A stretch of DNA of 64,000 nucleotides from Epiperipatus broadwayi (lineage: Eukaryota > Onychophora > Udeonychophora > Euonychophora > Peripatidae): the NCBI GenBank assembly GCA_028023455.1, contig JAQFVV010006215.1:1188580-1252579 (forward strand), given 5' to 3'. The stretch's first letter is position 1. Every line of letters starts with the position of its first letter. This document shows, one piece after another, positions 1-9,080 of the stretch. A program made the position numbers and the translations under genes. Below the pieces are notes generated by a model. It worked only from the letters and a program-made list of their open reading frames with translations, searched no databases and was not told the origin of the DNA.

Positions 1-130
1 TATGGCAACATAGAAAAAATAAATTAGATGATTGAGCAATTAACCTTTCAGATAAGTCACATTGAAAGAATAAATAAATCATATTAACAGTGTTTTATTA
101 GCAAATAGTTATAATTATAAATTTATTTTA

Positions 131-652
131 AAAAAAGCCTTATTTCAAGCCCAAAATAGACAACAAAATGATGATAAATGAGCTATTAGAATTTGTGTTT
201 CATATGTAAAAGGAACTACAGATAGTATTGGACATATATTAAAATGCTATAATAGAGATACATTTTCTACTCATAAAAAGATCAGCAATATAATAACCAA
301 GCCTAAGGATTCAATCCCTCTTGAATCTCATGGTGTTTATCAAATCTCATGTGAAAATTGTAAATCTTCTTACATAAATATGAGTAATTGCTGCATCAGT
401 ATTAGGAGAGATGAACATGCTAATGCAGATAAACAACACTCATCATCATCAGCACTCTCACTCCATACTATAGTTTCAAGTCATAAAATTGATTTTTCTA
501 GTACCAGGATCATATCCAAATGTGATAATCTCTATCAGTGCAAAATTAAAAAAGCCATTGAGATACTTAAAAAGCCAGATTGTATCAATAAGCAAGATGA
601 TAAATGCAAACTTTCTCCTATTTGGAAAGATTTTTTTAAAAAATATTCTTAA
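131..652 (+). pseudogene. Penelope-like element, C-terminal GIY-YIG endonuclease remnant
   Basis: Read in the frame of the ATG at 380, the sequence from 131 is open except for a TGA at 179-181. It gives a segment resembling the end of Penelope-like element (PLE) polyproteins: a VSYVKGTTDSIGHIL-type stretch at about 200-245 matches the linker that follows the RT thumb. A lysine/aspartate (KPKDSIP) segment comes next, then GVYQISC at 332-352 as the GIY half of GIY-YIG, and YIN at 371-379 where YIG is expected. An arginine-rich helix with EH follows (about 401-415), then a tail ending in an S-PIWKDFF-type motif before TAA at 650. PLE GIY-YIG endonucleases nick target DNA for primed reverse transcription. 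The stop codon, the YIG to YIN change and the missing RT show it is dead. The 5' part may lie outside the window. Family assignment is from motif pattern only. Confidence 0.66.
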
Positions 653-1306
653 TTTAACATTTTTGCTATTGGTGCAATTTTAACGTTTTTTTTTTTCAAA
701 TCAGTGATTGTAGTGCCTTTGCAACCGTCTTCCTACCTTTTATCACCAAGTGGATGACTTGTGTATATCAATATTTAAATTTTTTAACACGGATGAAGCA
801 GAAAAATGTCTTTTATATATATGTGATAATATTATTATTCGATGTCTGTATTTTTAAAGCAATATACGCAATTATATAACTGTATTTACAAATATTCAGT
901 TATATAATTACACATATATATATATACAACATCCTACTTAAAAAAAAGTTTAACTGTAGTTCTTTTAAAATGATTGGCCAAAGTTTTGATAAGATGATTT
1001 TGCATTTGTTAACGTATTAACAGTAAATATAATTGGCTAATTACAAAAGATTTAAGCAAACGTTAGGCTTTAAAAATAGTATAAATAATACCAAGAAATA
1101 CTTACAAAAATATGCAAAGGTATTTTGGCATTATATCAAGTGTTTAAATTATCAAAAACAATTCCTTAATAGATGTCACTTTAATTTCAATTGATGATTT
1201 AATTAATATTATTTCTTAAAAGGTTCTGTATCTACTACATCTGTCAAGTCACTTTATAATATTTAAATACATGTATATTGTCTATACTAAACTTAATGTA
1301 ATTAGA
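653..1306. other. AT-rich spacer downstream of the Penelope remnant
   Basis: No gene seen. The first 250 bases directly follow the PLE stop and could include its terminal repeat. A degenerate GGATGAAGC-type stretch at about 791-800 is too eroded to call a hammerhead motif. Confidence 0.4.
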
Positions 1307-1610
1307 AAAAATTTGAACTCAGACTTTCAAGCTCCCAACAGCTATCCACTCCCTCTTATACAACCAATACACATGACTACTTACAAGTGAAAAAGATAAT
1401 TGATCTCTAATATACATATTTCATGCTGAAACAGCAATTATCAATTGGTCCAGATCACCATTTCCCAACTATATTTTCAATCAGTGCTTGGTTTATATTA
1501 AAAAAAAAAACAAATCTTCAAACTTTAATGGACAAGCTTCAATTCTTTCTACCCTCCAACTCTTCAGTCACCCATGTTATTGAAAATCAAGCAAGATAGA
1601 TACAATAAAT
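1307..1610 (-). repeat. Family A hammerhead-bearing repeat, old degenerate copy
   Basis: Aligns by eye to the family A unit: a TTTGAACTCAGACTTTCAAGC end, the TGATCTCTAATATAC segment, an eroded ribozyme region around 1415-1450 (TTGATAA in place of CTGATGA on the minus strand), the ACTTTAATGGACA block and the CCAACTCTTCA block. One of the most diverged copies; its ribozyme is certainly broken. Confidence 0.7.
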
Positions 1611-1904
1611 TTTATTAAAAAACATTATTTTACTAGATTAATTGTATCAATGTAAATAAAAACTTATTTGCAGAGAAATATATGCATGATCCAAATTATT
1701 ATAATAGCATTAACGTTTTGTTGTTGGCGTTTTTGATGACCCTAAAGTTTTTTACATTTTAATTAGAAACTAATTTATTCAAAAATATTTTTGACTGGAA
1801 AGATTACAAAAGCAATGATTATTACTAAGTTTTCTGTATAATCAACTAATTTTTTTTTTCTAAAGTAAATTAAATATGTTTAAAGTACTCATTTTACCTC
1901 ATAA
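1611..1904. other. AT-rich spacer
   Basis: Nothing recognisable. Confidence 0.4.
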
Positions 1905-2202
1905 ATAAGCAAAACTCACTATATGTATTGCCACACACAGCAAGCTAGAGTAATAAATGGATGCCAGAAAGCTTGTGCATAAAATCCCCATCTAGTGCCT
2001 ACTCATCCAATATCCCCAGATTAGTTTCTGGCTTGTGGCCTTCGTCAGTGGGGAGCCGTGGCACTAGATGGGGATTTTATGCACAAGCCTTCTGGCATCC
2101 ATTGATTACTCTAGCTTGCTGTGTGTGGCAATATGTGTAGTGAGTTTTGCCTGTTTTAACAACAGTTATACACAAGCATAAGAAGTGGTGGTCATGTGAT
2201 GT
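1905..2202 (-). mobile_element. Family B hammerhead element, foldback copy
   Basis: Arms 1909-2000 and 2061-2150 form a near-perfect long hairpin (GCAAAACTCACTATA...CTAGTGC and its complement). The ~60-bp loop holds one family B hammerhead-like core on the minus strand (2019-2048). The right side continues into the family terminus that ends CATGTGATGT at about 2202. The upstream half of ribozyme stem I (ATCCAA) has been lost here, so this is a deleted derivative in which the two element arms have collapsed on each other. Confidence 0.7.
2005..2054 (-). ncRNA. Hammerhead-like motif, family B
   Basis: Minus strand reads CTGACGA, stem II GGC/GCC with a CACAA loop, GAAAC, then TAATC where TAGTC is the family norm. 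The trinucleotide before cleavage is changed and stem I is incomplete, so this copy is probably inactive. Confidence 0.5.
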
Positions 2203-2309
2203 GTTCTTTAAATATTGTAAATATTCTTTCCACAGTAATAATAAACATTCTTTTAATGCTGGATTTAATAGTTTAAATAAAATTCATAATACATATAAAA
2301 TATATGTGA

Positions 2310-2755
2310 AATATTTTTAATACCTTGAAATATATTTTATAATAAAACAATTACAGTCAGATATTAACAGTGACCAATATAAATGGTAAACTGTAAATGT
2401 TCTTTGTATTCAAAAAGGATAACCTCTTATAAATGCATTTTTCATTATTATAGTGATCAATCACTATAGTAAATATATACATTTAAGGAAACAAAATCTC
2501 ACAACTTCCCCTATTTTCCTTATTACAATAGACTTTTCCACCAACAGCCAAATATTATAAATACCTTTTTTTAAAACAGATTATACAATTGAAATACTTT
2601 TAAATATATAGAAATATGTTATATTTTATTATAGAAAGGATCACAATCAGATGTTAATAGACAAAGACTAATGAATACAGTAAACTGTAAAGATTTTCTT
2701 TTATTCAAAAGAGAAACTTCTTCCAAATGCAACTGCTTGTTATTATATAGAGATA
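2310..2755. repeat. Diverged direct repeat pair (2310-2460 and 2610-2755)
   Basis: Two ~145-bp blocks share an ordered series of words (ATTTTATWATA, CARTCAGATRTTAAYAG, GTAAACTGTAAA, TTATTCAAAA, AAATGCA, TTATTATA) with about 300-bp offset. No coding content. An old tandem duplication of unknown identity. Confidence 0.5.
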
Positions 2756-2831
2756 AAGTACATATAAGTTTACAGAAATATCATACAATTATAATAATTA
2801 TAATTTTAATTTTACTGTTATTATAATATAT

Positions 2832-2957
2832 AGGGTATATGAGCACAGGACTTTCACATGACCCATCACGCTACACACTATCTCATAACACTGATACACC
2901 TGAACATGCATATGTTGAAAAGATAAATAATCACCAATATACGTATTTCATGCTATT
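2832..2957 (-). repeat. Family A repeat, truncated copy
   Basis: Carries the TATAGGGTATATGAGCACA end through ATAAATAATCACCAATATACG and stops at TTTCATGCT, inside ribozyme stem II. It keeps only the stem I 3' strand and the stem III palindrome. Confidence 0.72.
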
Positions 2958-3406
2958 ATTATAACTGTATTCTTATATATATTACCCGATTCCCTTCACT
3001 CAATAGTAAATTTTATCCATGCTTATTGTAGATTTTGGTTTCATATATAGATAAAATATGCTATTGGGTTTAATTAACAATAGTATATTTTTTTCAGTTG
3101 TACTTGTATATATAAATAAATTAAATTCATATACAAATACTTTTATAAAAATATCCTAATTAACAGAGACAAGACAAATACTGATAATCTTCTATTTACA
3201 TATAATTTCTAACTATTTTAAGTTTATGTATAGAAAGAAATAACTGTAATACATAATGGGTTTTGTGATCAACACAGAAAGAATCCTAACATGCATATAT
3301 GTGAGGCCAAAAACTTTATCCAGCAAGGAGTTCTGATAGCAATATAACTATTCTTGACTTTGCAAAATTTAAATTTAAATTTGCCCCAAATTTTAACTAT
3401 ATTTCA
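2958..3406. other. AT-rich spacer
   Basis: Nothing recognisable in about 450 bases. Confidence 0.4.
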
Positions 3407-3909
3407 TTAGTAGTCTTAGCAATATAACATTGCATAAGACTTAAGTCAGAGACTATAAATAGTCAAAATAAGATTCATAGATCGTATGACCCTATGTCTG
3501 AAGATCTATCAGCCCCATATAGCTATTTGAGTTGGATATCTGGGTTTGAAGAAATGTAGATGTCTGAAAATTTCAGATTTTCCACTCAATAGATAACTTT
3601 TAAATAAGTGCTTGGCTTCGGATTGGTATTTTTAGATCTAGTGTCTGAAACTACCCTGGCACCTTTCTGAGGAGTGCCAAAGCATGAAACCATAGTCAGG
3701 GGTTTGGGGGGGGGGTTCCTGACAGTGATATTTTAAGTGCTGGCTCTGGCTAAGTATTTATCACAAAGCTTGTTGAGGAATTGGCAATCCTCATTGTTTA
3801 TAACTTACAAGCTTAAGAGATAGGGTCATGTGATCTATGATTCTTATTTTGACTATTTATAGTCTCTGACTTAAGTCTTATGCAATGTTATATTGCTAAG
3901 ACTACTAAT
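3407..3909 (+). mobile_element. Family E hammerhead element with 78-bp terminal inverted repeats
   Basis: Arms 3407-3484 and 3832-3909 are inverted copies with about one mismatch across 78 bp (starts ATTAGTAGTCTTAGC). The ~350-bp interior holds a hammerhead-like core at 3661-3703. The interior is repeated directly at 3917-4283 without the full arms. Near-identity of the arms suggests a fairly recent event. No ORF, so non-autonomous. Confidence 0.7.
3661..3703 (+). ncRNA. Hammerhead-like motif, family E copy 1
   Basis: Order seen: stem I strand ACCTTT (3661-3666); core CTGAGGA (3667-3673), which fits CUGANGA; stem II GTGC (3674-3677), CAAA loop, GCAT (3682-3685); GAAA (3686-3689); a near-palindromic stem III ACCATAGT; cleavage trinucleotide GTC (3695-3697); stem I strand AGGGGT (3698-3703). 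All conserved core positions are present. The 4031-4126 copy implies an ancestral ACCATGGT palindrome. Confidence 0.62.
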
Positions 3910-4283
3910 ATATGGTATGGCTGAAGATCTATCAGCCCCATATAACTATTTGAGTTGGATAGCTGGATTTGAAAATATGTAGATGTCTGAAAATTTCAGA
4001 TTTTCCACTCAATAGATAACTTTTAGATAAGTGCTCAACTTTGGGTTGGTATTTTTAGATCTAGTGTCTGAACCTACTCTGGCACTTCTCTGAGAAGTGC
4101 CAAAGCACAAAACTATGGTCAGGGGTTTGGGGGGTTCCTGACAGAGATATTTTAAGTGCTGGCTCTGGCTAAGTATTTATCACAAAGCTTGTTGAGGAAT
4201 TGACAATCCTCATTGTTTATAACTTGCAAGCTTAGGAGATATGGTCATGTGATCTCTGACTCTTATTTTGACCTTTATCTATA
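3910..4283 (+). mobile_element. Family E element, second direct copy
   Basis: Direct repeat of the 3485-3840 interior: the GAAGATCTATCAGCCCCATAT start, the AGATTTTCCACTCAATAG block and the TTCCTGACAG...GCTGGCTCTGG block all recur in order, about 423-433 bp further on. The right side ends TCTTATTTTGACC, the inner part of the copy 1 arm. Confidence 0.68.
4084..4126 (+). ncRNA. Hammerhead-like motif, family E copy 2
   Basis: ACTTCT, CTGAGAA (core G changed to A), stem II GTGC/GCAC with CAAA loop, AAAA where GAAA is expected, ACTATGGT, GTC, AGGGGT. An outer helix GAACC/GGTTC flanks it. Two core substitutions probably disable it, but stem II is fully paired here where copy 1 has a G-T. Confidence 0.55.
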
Positions 4284-4417
4284 GTCTGATATGTTTATAT
4301 AGACACAAAAGATTGCAACTTGACCAAGGAATGTAATATTAATAATGAAAAGAAGTTTAAACAAACCTCATTAATCAGGTAACCATAACCATTAGTGTCT
4401 ATATAAACATATCAGAC
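4283..4417. repeat. Small hairpin element with 23-bp inverted ends
   Basis: GTCTGATATGTTTATATAGAC at 4283 is matched by its reverse complement ending near 4417. MITE-like, no ORF. Confidence 0.55.
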
Positions 4418-4490
4418 CATAGATAAAGATGTTCCACCTTTATTGTTAAAGAAGGTTACCTTGACTATTAGTTAAGATTGTTGATAGCTT
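4390..4490 (-). repeat. Repeat shared with 29.1-29.5 kb
   Basis: On the minus strand the words GTCAAGGTAACC, AATAAAGGTGGA, TCTTTATCTATGG and ATATGTTTATA match two direct copies at 29123-29210 and 29445-29524. Identity unknown. Confidence 0.5.
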
Positions 4491-4683
4491 AAGGGTAGCT
4501 TGTTATCACATGATATTTCTTCCAACATTTTTTTTTATTTTCAAGTTTTACATTTAACCTATATTACTGAAGACAATAAATAAATACATATGTACTGCAG
4601 CAATAAGATTTAAATCAATCATAGTCAAATTTTTTGATTATTAATATTTAATATTTTAAAGTGACCTCCTATATTATCAAAAA

Positions 4684-7429
4684 ATGATTACAGTACACTA
4701 TATAATACTATGGTACTTTGGCATTATTCCTGCTATGACATATTACTCTGGTGACATTATTCTCTAAGTTTGCAATATATTTAAAATAATGACTCCAAAG
4801 GATGTATGGATTAATTTTATCAATTAAATTTGTCTCCAGATCCCATGGAGGCTTATTTTAAAGATACTGCAAGCTTAGAATAATATGTCACCATAATAAT
4901 ATGTCATACCACGTATAATCACAAACTTCAAATCTAAAAAAAAAATGGAGAAATATATGGAATATGAAAAAAGAAAAAAACATGTTATGATGCTAAATAA
5001 AAACAGGTAGTTGTGACTTTTTAAGGTACTTAAATATTAGTCATGTGACAAGGATCATGTACTAGACATGCCAGCCCTTTTCACATTTGTATCAATCTTG
5101 CTGATAACTTTCTTATCTTGTGATCTGACCAAAACATTCTTTATAGAGATCTTGTATACGATATATTTCACAAGATTTGCAAAAAAAGTAAAGTGTACAT
5201 GATTCTTGTACATGATATTTTATCGCAAGATTTGCAAAGTTATTGGCAGTTTGTATATGTATGTGAAAAGGGTCAGCATGTCTAATATGTGTTCCATGTC
5301 ACAGGACTAATACCTTAGGACTAAAAATATTACTTTCACACAAAAATTATAAACAAATTGGAACATAATTTACAAAAAAAAAAAAAGATCTTTAAAATTA
5401 CATTTTTAACAAAAGTTAAAGAAAAAATTTTAAATACAGTACAGAAGAGACATTTAAAACAATATTAAAGATATGAATTTGACTATAAAATTGCTAAAAA
5501 AATGATCTTTAAAATTACATTTTCAATAGTAATTAATGGCAAGATGTCATTATACAAAAAGTCAAAAATGTTATGACTTTCACAGGAAAAAATTTAAAAC
5601 ATGGTGCAGAATGGACATTTAAAACAATACCAAAGATGTGAATTTGACTATAAAATTGCTAAATTACAAAAATTGCCTAACATATTATTTAAAAAAGCAT
5701 AAAATATATACAACATTTACATGAAATATATATGATATTTGCACAAAAAAGTATAAAATTTATAACAATACTAAAGATATGAATTTGACTATAAAATTGC
5801 TTAAAATATGATTTAAAAAAGCATAAAATATATATGATATTTACATGAAATATATATATAAAGTATTAAATTTATAACAATAGTAAAGATATGAATTTGA
5901 TTATAAAATCACTAAATTACAAAAATTGCCTAAAATAGTATTAAAAAAGCATAATATACACATACATTGCTTACCTTGCAATATATAACAATGAATAAAT
6001 AGAATTGGTCTGTTGTACTTTATTACAAGTGGATCAAATATTTTGGAGAAAATGGAGATTTCAAGCAAAAATTTTTCACTTTTCCCCTCCCAAATGACCA
6101 CATGATTGTGGAGTACATCACCTAAAATGGAATTTGATCAAAAAACAGTAATAAATAAACCTTTTTTTTTCACAAAATAAGAAAATATAAAACTTTTATT
6201 AATAATTCATGTTGGTAGCCAATTATTTTTTATTTCCTTTATTATGCAAATGAATGCATCAACATCTATGCCACATAATATCAGCCAAATATGAAACCAT
6301 GTGTTTGTCATGATGTTCATCACTGTTGCTTATAATGCCATTTCGCTGAACTCCAAAGTCTTTCGATGTTTTGGGGAAAGTACAGTTATTTACTCATTTA
6401 AAATAAAACAAATTAAGCAACAATAAAATTGAAAATGGACAATAGCTACAAAGAAAAAATGCAATGCAAGTGAAATGAAACTATTGTCAGAATAAAATAT
6501 TGACCAAAAACTGGGCACAAACAATAATTTTGGAAGGAAAAAAGGTTTCCTTACCAAATCGGATAAAAATAATGTGAAAAAAATACAATGCAATTGAAAT
6601 CAAGCTGTTGTCAGAATGAAATCATAAAAACTGGTCAAAAAAATGGTTTTGGAAAAAAAAAAACTTTTGTTAACAGATCGGAGATCGGATAAAAACACAT
6701 TTTGATATGACATCAGATTTACTTGGATTTATTTGACCTAATCACAATATTACACATTTATTGCAGGTGTGAAATGGCACATCAAGTCCTAATACATGCT
6801 GTGTCACAGGACTAATGTATAAGTACCTTTTAATAGGGTAATTTTAGTAAATTTTTATTATGATACTTTGTGCAATCAAAGCCATTCCGCCCCCCTTTCA
6901 GCATAGTATTGACATTATGCTGTTATTAACACCCAGCATGTGTAATACCAAACTTCAAATTTAAAATCAAACACATCTTATTTCCAATGATGGAGAAATA
7001 TATTCATTATGGAAAAAGGAAAAATATGAAAAAGAATCCGGAAACGTTTTTTAAATGCTTTATCTAAAAATGATGAATTATAAGTTTAATGTTATATATA
7101 TGTTTTTTAAAATATATATAAAGTTTTAGCAAAACAACACAAATATATAAAGTTTTAGATATAAAACCATATTATTTACAAATGATGCCAAAAAAGTATT
7201 ATATTGTGGGGGAGTGGATTACTGTGACAGATTGAACTGTTTAATATCTTCTAAAATGGAAAGGGTCAGTTTATTTGATATGGATTAGTCATGCAAGGAT
7301 TTTTGATTGCCATGACATCATAAATGGAAACTTTAAATAAATATTACTGGAAGCAAACATCACCAGAGTAATATATCATGGTAGGAATAATATCAAAGTA
7401 CCAGTATTATTATATATTAGTGTAATCAT
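4684..7429. mobile_element. Large (~2.7 kb) non-autonomous element with long inverted ends
   Basis: Left arm 4684-4754 (ATGATTACAGTACAC...ACTCTGGTGAC) is repeated inverted at 7359-7429. A second nested inverted pair is the GGTACTTAAATATTAGTC region near 5025 and its inverse near 6805-6835 (GTCACAGGACTAATGTATAAG). Direct repeats of a block with TTCAAAT and TGGAGAAATATAT lie at about 4925 and 6950. There is no ORF of note, so this is a deletion derivative or a MITE-like element whose class I cannot identify. Confidence 0.45.
5460..5960 (+). repeat. Internal tandem repeats, about four copies
   Basis: The word AAAGATATGAATTTGACTAT with TAAAATTGCTAAA recurs at about 5467, 5632 (as AAAGATGTG), 5773 and 5885, with spacings of 165, 141 and 112 bp. 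Companion words TTAAAAAAGCATAAAATATA and TATAACAATA(C/G)T repeat with it. Lies inside the inverted-repeat element. Confidence 0.65.
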
Positions 7430-7573
7430 GCATATTTTTTTTAATAAATTCACAATGTAAATGATGTAATATATAGGGTATATGAGCACAAACTTTTACA
7501 TAACCACCACTCTCCACTCGATCTCATAACACTGATACACCTGAGCACATATATGTCGAAAAGATAAATAACC

Positions 7574-7617
7574 ACCAATATACATATTTCATGCTAAACC
7601 AGAAATCATCAGTTGGT
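7574..7617 (-). ncRNA. Hammerhead-like motif, family A
   Basis: Minus strand: ACCAA stem I strand, CTGATGA (7606-7612), a stem II weakened to TTTCT/AGCAT, GAAA, ATATGTAT, A, TTGGT. Core intact, stem II damaged. Confidence 0.6.
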
Positions 7618-8048
7618 CCAGATTACTATCTCTACACATATATGCTACAAGTGCTCAGATATATATTAAGATAGCCAACCTTCATATTTTAATGGACAGG
7701 CTTCAATTCATTCCACACTCTAATTCTTCAACCATTCATTCAATTGAAAATCTGATGATGGAACACTCAAAGGCCACTCTGAGGCCAAGAATCTCTCATT
7801 ACACACATGATGACCTAAAGTTAATCTGACCACTCATATACAGGACATAATCCATTTAATACATATATGAAGGATGAACAGACATCTCTACTATGTAATA
7901 ACTGAAATGCAGGCTTATTATATACCTGTGTCAATATATGTAAAATATAGGGTATATGAGCACAGACTTTTACACAACCCATCACTCTCCACTCTATCTC
8001 ATAACACTGATACACCTGAACATATACATGTCGAAAAGATAAATAATC

Positions 8049-8092
8049 ACCAATATACATATTCCATGCTAAACCAACAATCATCAGTTGGT
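8049..8092 (-). ncRNA. Hammerhead-like motif, family A
   Basis: CTGATGA at 8081-8087 (minus strand); GAAA is changed to GGAA and the loop of stem II is altered. Probably inactive. Confidence 0.55.
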
Positions 8093-8495
8093 GCAGATTA
8101 TCATTTCTATACATATATGCAATAGGTACTCAGATATATATTAAGATAGCCAATCTTCATACTTTAATGGATAGGCTTTAATCCACTCCACACTCCAACT
8201 CTTCAACCGTCCATCCAATTAAAAATCTGATGATGCAACACTCAAAGACCAGCCTGAAGCCAAGATTCTATAAATGATCTATATTGTAAACTTCTAGTTT
8301 AACCAGCTTTTATATCATGATGTTGTTTTACGATTTTTTCAATTAATAACTGAAAACAGGCTTATTATATACCTGTGTGTCTATATATGTAATATAGGGT
8401 ATATGAGCACAGACTTTCAGATGACCCATCACTCTCCACTCTATCTAATATCACTGATACACTCAAGTACATATATGCTGAAAAGATAAATAATC

Positions 8496-8539
8496 ACCAA
8501 TATATGTATTTCATGCTAAACCAGCAATCATCAGTTGGT
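8496..8539 (-). ncRNA. Hammerhead-like motif, family A
   Basis: ACCAA, CTGATGA (8528-8534), TTGCT/AGCAT with GGTTT loop, GAAA, palindromic ATACATAT region, A, TTGGT. All core bases are present; the base of stem II is a T-T mismatch. Confidence 0.65.
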
Positions 8540-8870
8540 CCAGATTATCATCTCCCACACATATATACCATAAGTGCTCAGATATATATTAAGATAGACA
8601 ATCTTCCTACTTTAATGGACAGGCTCCAATCTACTACACCCTCCAACTCTTCAACCATCCATCCAATTGAAAATCTGATGATGGAATGCTCAAAGGCCAC
8701 CCTGAGGCCGAGATTCTTGTCACACCCATGTTGACCTAAAGTCAATCTGAACCCCACATGTACAGGACATAATCCATTTAATACATGTGCAAGGATGGGC
8801 AGACATCTCTATAATGTAATAACTGAAAACAGGCTTATTATATACCTGTGTGTCTATATATATAATATAG

Positions 8871-9080
8871 GGTATATGGAGCCTGTCCATTAAAGTAGGA
8901 AGATTGTCTATCTTAATATATATCTGAGCACTTATGGTATATATGTGTGGGAGATGATAATCTGGACCAACTGATGATTGCTGGTTTAGCATGAAATACG
9001 TCTATTGGTGATTATTTATCTTTTCAGCATATATGTGCTTGAGTGTATAAGTGATATTAGATAGAGTGGAGAGTGATGAT
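8871..9080 (+). repeat. Family A copy inverted against the array
   Basis: Begins at GCCTGTCCATTAAAG, reverse of the array orientation, and runs to TAGAGTGGAGAGTGATG where it stops abruptly. The junction with the array at about 8876 has no spacer. Confidence 0.75.
8966..9009 (+). ncRNA. Hammerhead-like motif, family A
   Basis: ACCAA 8966-8970, CTGATGA 8971-8977, TTGCT-GGTTT-AGCAT, GAAA 8993-8996, TACGTCTA, TTGGT 9005-9009. One substitution breaks the stem III palindrome. Confidence 0.65.

Larger units (their letters stand above)
7468..8870 (-). mobile_element. Family A head-to-tail array, three units (~474, 447, 473 bp)
   Basis: The landmark TATAGGGTATATGAGC starts at about 7472, 7946 and 8393, and the beginning of a fourth unit is at 8866. 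Each unit in plus-strand order holds that landmark, the CTCTCCACTCTATCT block, ATAAATAATCACCAATATA, one hammerhead-like core on the minus strand, TTTAATGGACAGGCTT, CCAACTCTTCAACC, the TGTTGACCTAA...CAGGACATAATCC block and AACAGGCTTATTATATACCTG. One ribozyme per unit in a head-to-tail concatemer is the expected form of a retrozyme-type element whose RNA is processed to monomers. The fourth unit is cut by an inverted copy at about 8876. Confidence 0.8.

Noticed and set aside
5460-5960. CRISPR-like spaced repeats
   Set aside because: Repeat units are 110-165 bp with variable spacing and eukaryotic context; internal tandem repeats of a transposon.
8504-8734. Recurring ORF beginning MLNQQSSVGPDYH at several places (also 8720-8992, 35284-35505, 7874-8125)
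   Set aside because: It is a translation through the family A ribozyme region (stem II to stem I). It appears because the repeat is present many times; frames break differently in each copy and composition is not protein-like.
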